From Thunnus maccoyii (lineage: Eukaryota > Chordata > Actinopteri > Scombriformes > Scombridae), in NCBI RefSeq assembly GCF_910596095.1, contig NC_056540.1:14997001-15061000 (forward strand): a DNA stretch of 64,000 bases, written 5' to 3'. Positions within the stretch are counted from its first letter, which is position 1; each line of letters begins with the position of its first letter. The notes under the pieces are model-generated. The model saw only the letters and a list, made by a program, of their open reading frames with translations, was not told the DNA's origin and did not search any database. The translations under genes and the position numbers were made by a program. This document shows positions 63,085-64,000 of the stretch, one piece after another.

Positions 63085-63750
63085 TTCTTCCGAGCTGACA
63101 AGCGTTTACAGTGTGCTGTGGTTGTGTATTCGATGAGACTGATACAGAACAATGATTCAGACATGCGAGATGAAGGGGAGAGCGAGGAAGAGGGATGGAG
63201 GCAAGATTCAGAGTCATTTCTTCACAGGATGAAACAAGATGTCAAAAAAGACAAGGTGCAGCAGAACAAACAGTGCAGGAAATAACTGAGCTTGTGTCCA
63301 GCTGAACCACATGGCAGTGAACACTTTTGGGTACTAAAACAAATTACACATTGAGTACACAGCAAATTTCCCAGTGTTGACTTTTTAGTGGCTTTGAGGT
63401 TACTGGTGTGAGGTATTAATTGGTGAAGGGTCAGCTCACACAAGTGTTAAATTAACACTTGTGGTTGTGCAATGTAACACCACGCAAAGGCCACTGGAAA
63501 CATCAAGTATTACAAACTAGTGTGTGTACAAATAACACATCATTAGAGATTGTCATGGCATCACCATAAGAGCTTTGTCACCTCTAGCATCAATGGTCAA
63601 AAAGACAAATTCCTACAGCATTCCTATCTGGCGTAACATTCAGTGCTTTGAGTGAGTTGTACAAAAAGCGCTTTAGAAACAGTGATATGTATGAATTACT
63701 GGCTATAGCATCAGTTGGCGTCTGATTGTGCACCATTAGTATGTTGCGTT

Positions 63751-63903
63751 TCATGACATGGTGCACATGGCGCTCTTGGAGCAGCGGGAGTCACAGGAGC
63801 TGTCGTGGGACTCCATGATGGATTCTCTACTGTTGGACTCAGGCGAGTCCAGTTCCAGGAGAGGATCCTGGAGGCCGTCCTGCAAAGCGTCCTTATAGTG
63901 GGA
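63751..63903 (-). CDS. Last coding exon of a gene continuing past the right edge
   Basis: An acceptor (TTCCCCAG) opens a 51-codon phase-0 exon. It reads SHYKDALQDGLQDPLLELDS, then PESNSRESIMESHDSSCDSR and CSKSAMCTMS before TGA. It is acidic and serine-rich with clustered cysteines, like the cytoplasmic tail of a membrane protein or the end of a signalling protein. I do not recognise it. The open frame continues only to the splice site; the preceding exon is not seen in the remaining ~100 bases, so the gene runs beyond the window. Sequence composition, codon choice and the splice site support coding. Confidence 0.6.
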   Translation of the reverse strand, partial: SHYKDALQDGLQDPLLELDSPESNSRESIMESHDSSCDSRCSKSAMCTMS

Positions 63904-64000
63904 CTGGGGAAGAAACAGGTCAATTTATCACAAAAAGACACTAGTAGGTAATGACAACATCAAATCAATCAGGGTTTTAAATATATTTGTGTCATTAAAA

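Overview
The window is nuclear DNA of a ray-finned (teleost) fish. Genes are split by GT-AG introns, DNA transposons of teleost type (Tc1/mariner, PIF/Harbinger, several MITEs) fill introns and gaps, CA microsatellites are frequent, and the proteins read as fish versions of vertebrate genes. I joined exons by eye from splice sites, reading phase and remembered family sequences; no search was run.

Layout. 1-8,510: gene-free 3' flank of slc34a1, with a long fold-back element (2,262-2,693) and one copy of a ~1.5-kb repeat (5,180-6,720). 8,592-24,340, minus strand: slc34a1, the type IIa sodium-phosphate cotransporter, 12 coding exons and 668 residues. A candidate TATA/HNF1-type promoter lies at 25,516-25,657. 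Its 7-kb intron holds a decayed Harbinger transposon (11,086-14,525) into which a second copy of the 1.5-kb repeat has jumped; a further intron holds a shortened Tc1 element (18,831-19,900). 30,165-30,749, minus: a tiny four-exon gene for a 68-residue protein I do not recognise. 37,489-47,738, minus: rgs14, 15 coding exons and 554 residues, with RGS, tandem Ras-binding and GoLoco regions. slc34a1 and rgs14 keep the order and orientation of human 5q35 (RGS14 then SLC34A1).

51,740-55,023, plus: a seven-exon gene for a single-Ig type I membrane protein whose cysteine-rich hinge recalls the sperm proteins IZUMO1 and SPACA6. 56,119-59,684, plus: an ARL3-type small GTPase. 62,285-62,629, plus: a 114-residue single-pass membrane protein of unknown role. 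63,751-63,903, minus: the last coding exon of a gene running off the right edge; part of its 3' UTR appears duplicated at 60.3-60.5 kb.

The genes do not form one pathway. slc34a1 serves renal or intestinal phosphate uptake. rgs14 couples Gi/o and Ras/Rap signalling. ARL3 acts in release of lipidated cargo in cilia. The items most worth a second look are the 68-residue gene, the Izumo/SPACA6-like gene and its apparently missing helical domain, the nested Harbinger locus, and weak helical exon candidates at 48.7-49.7 kb.
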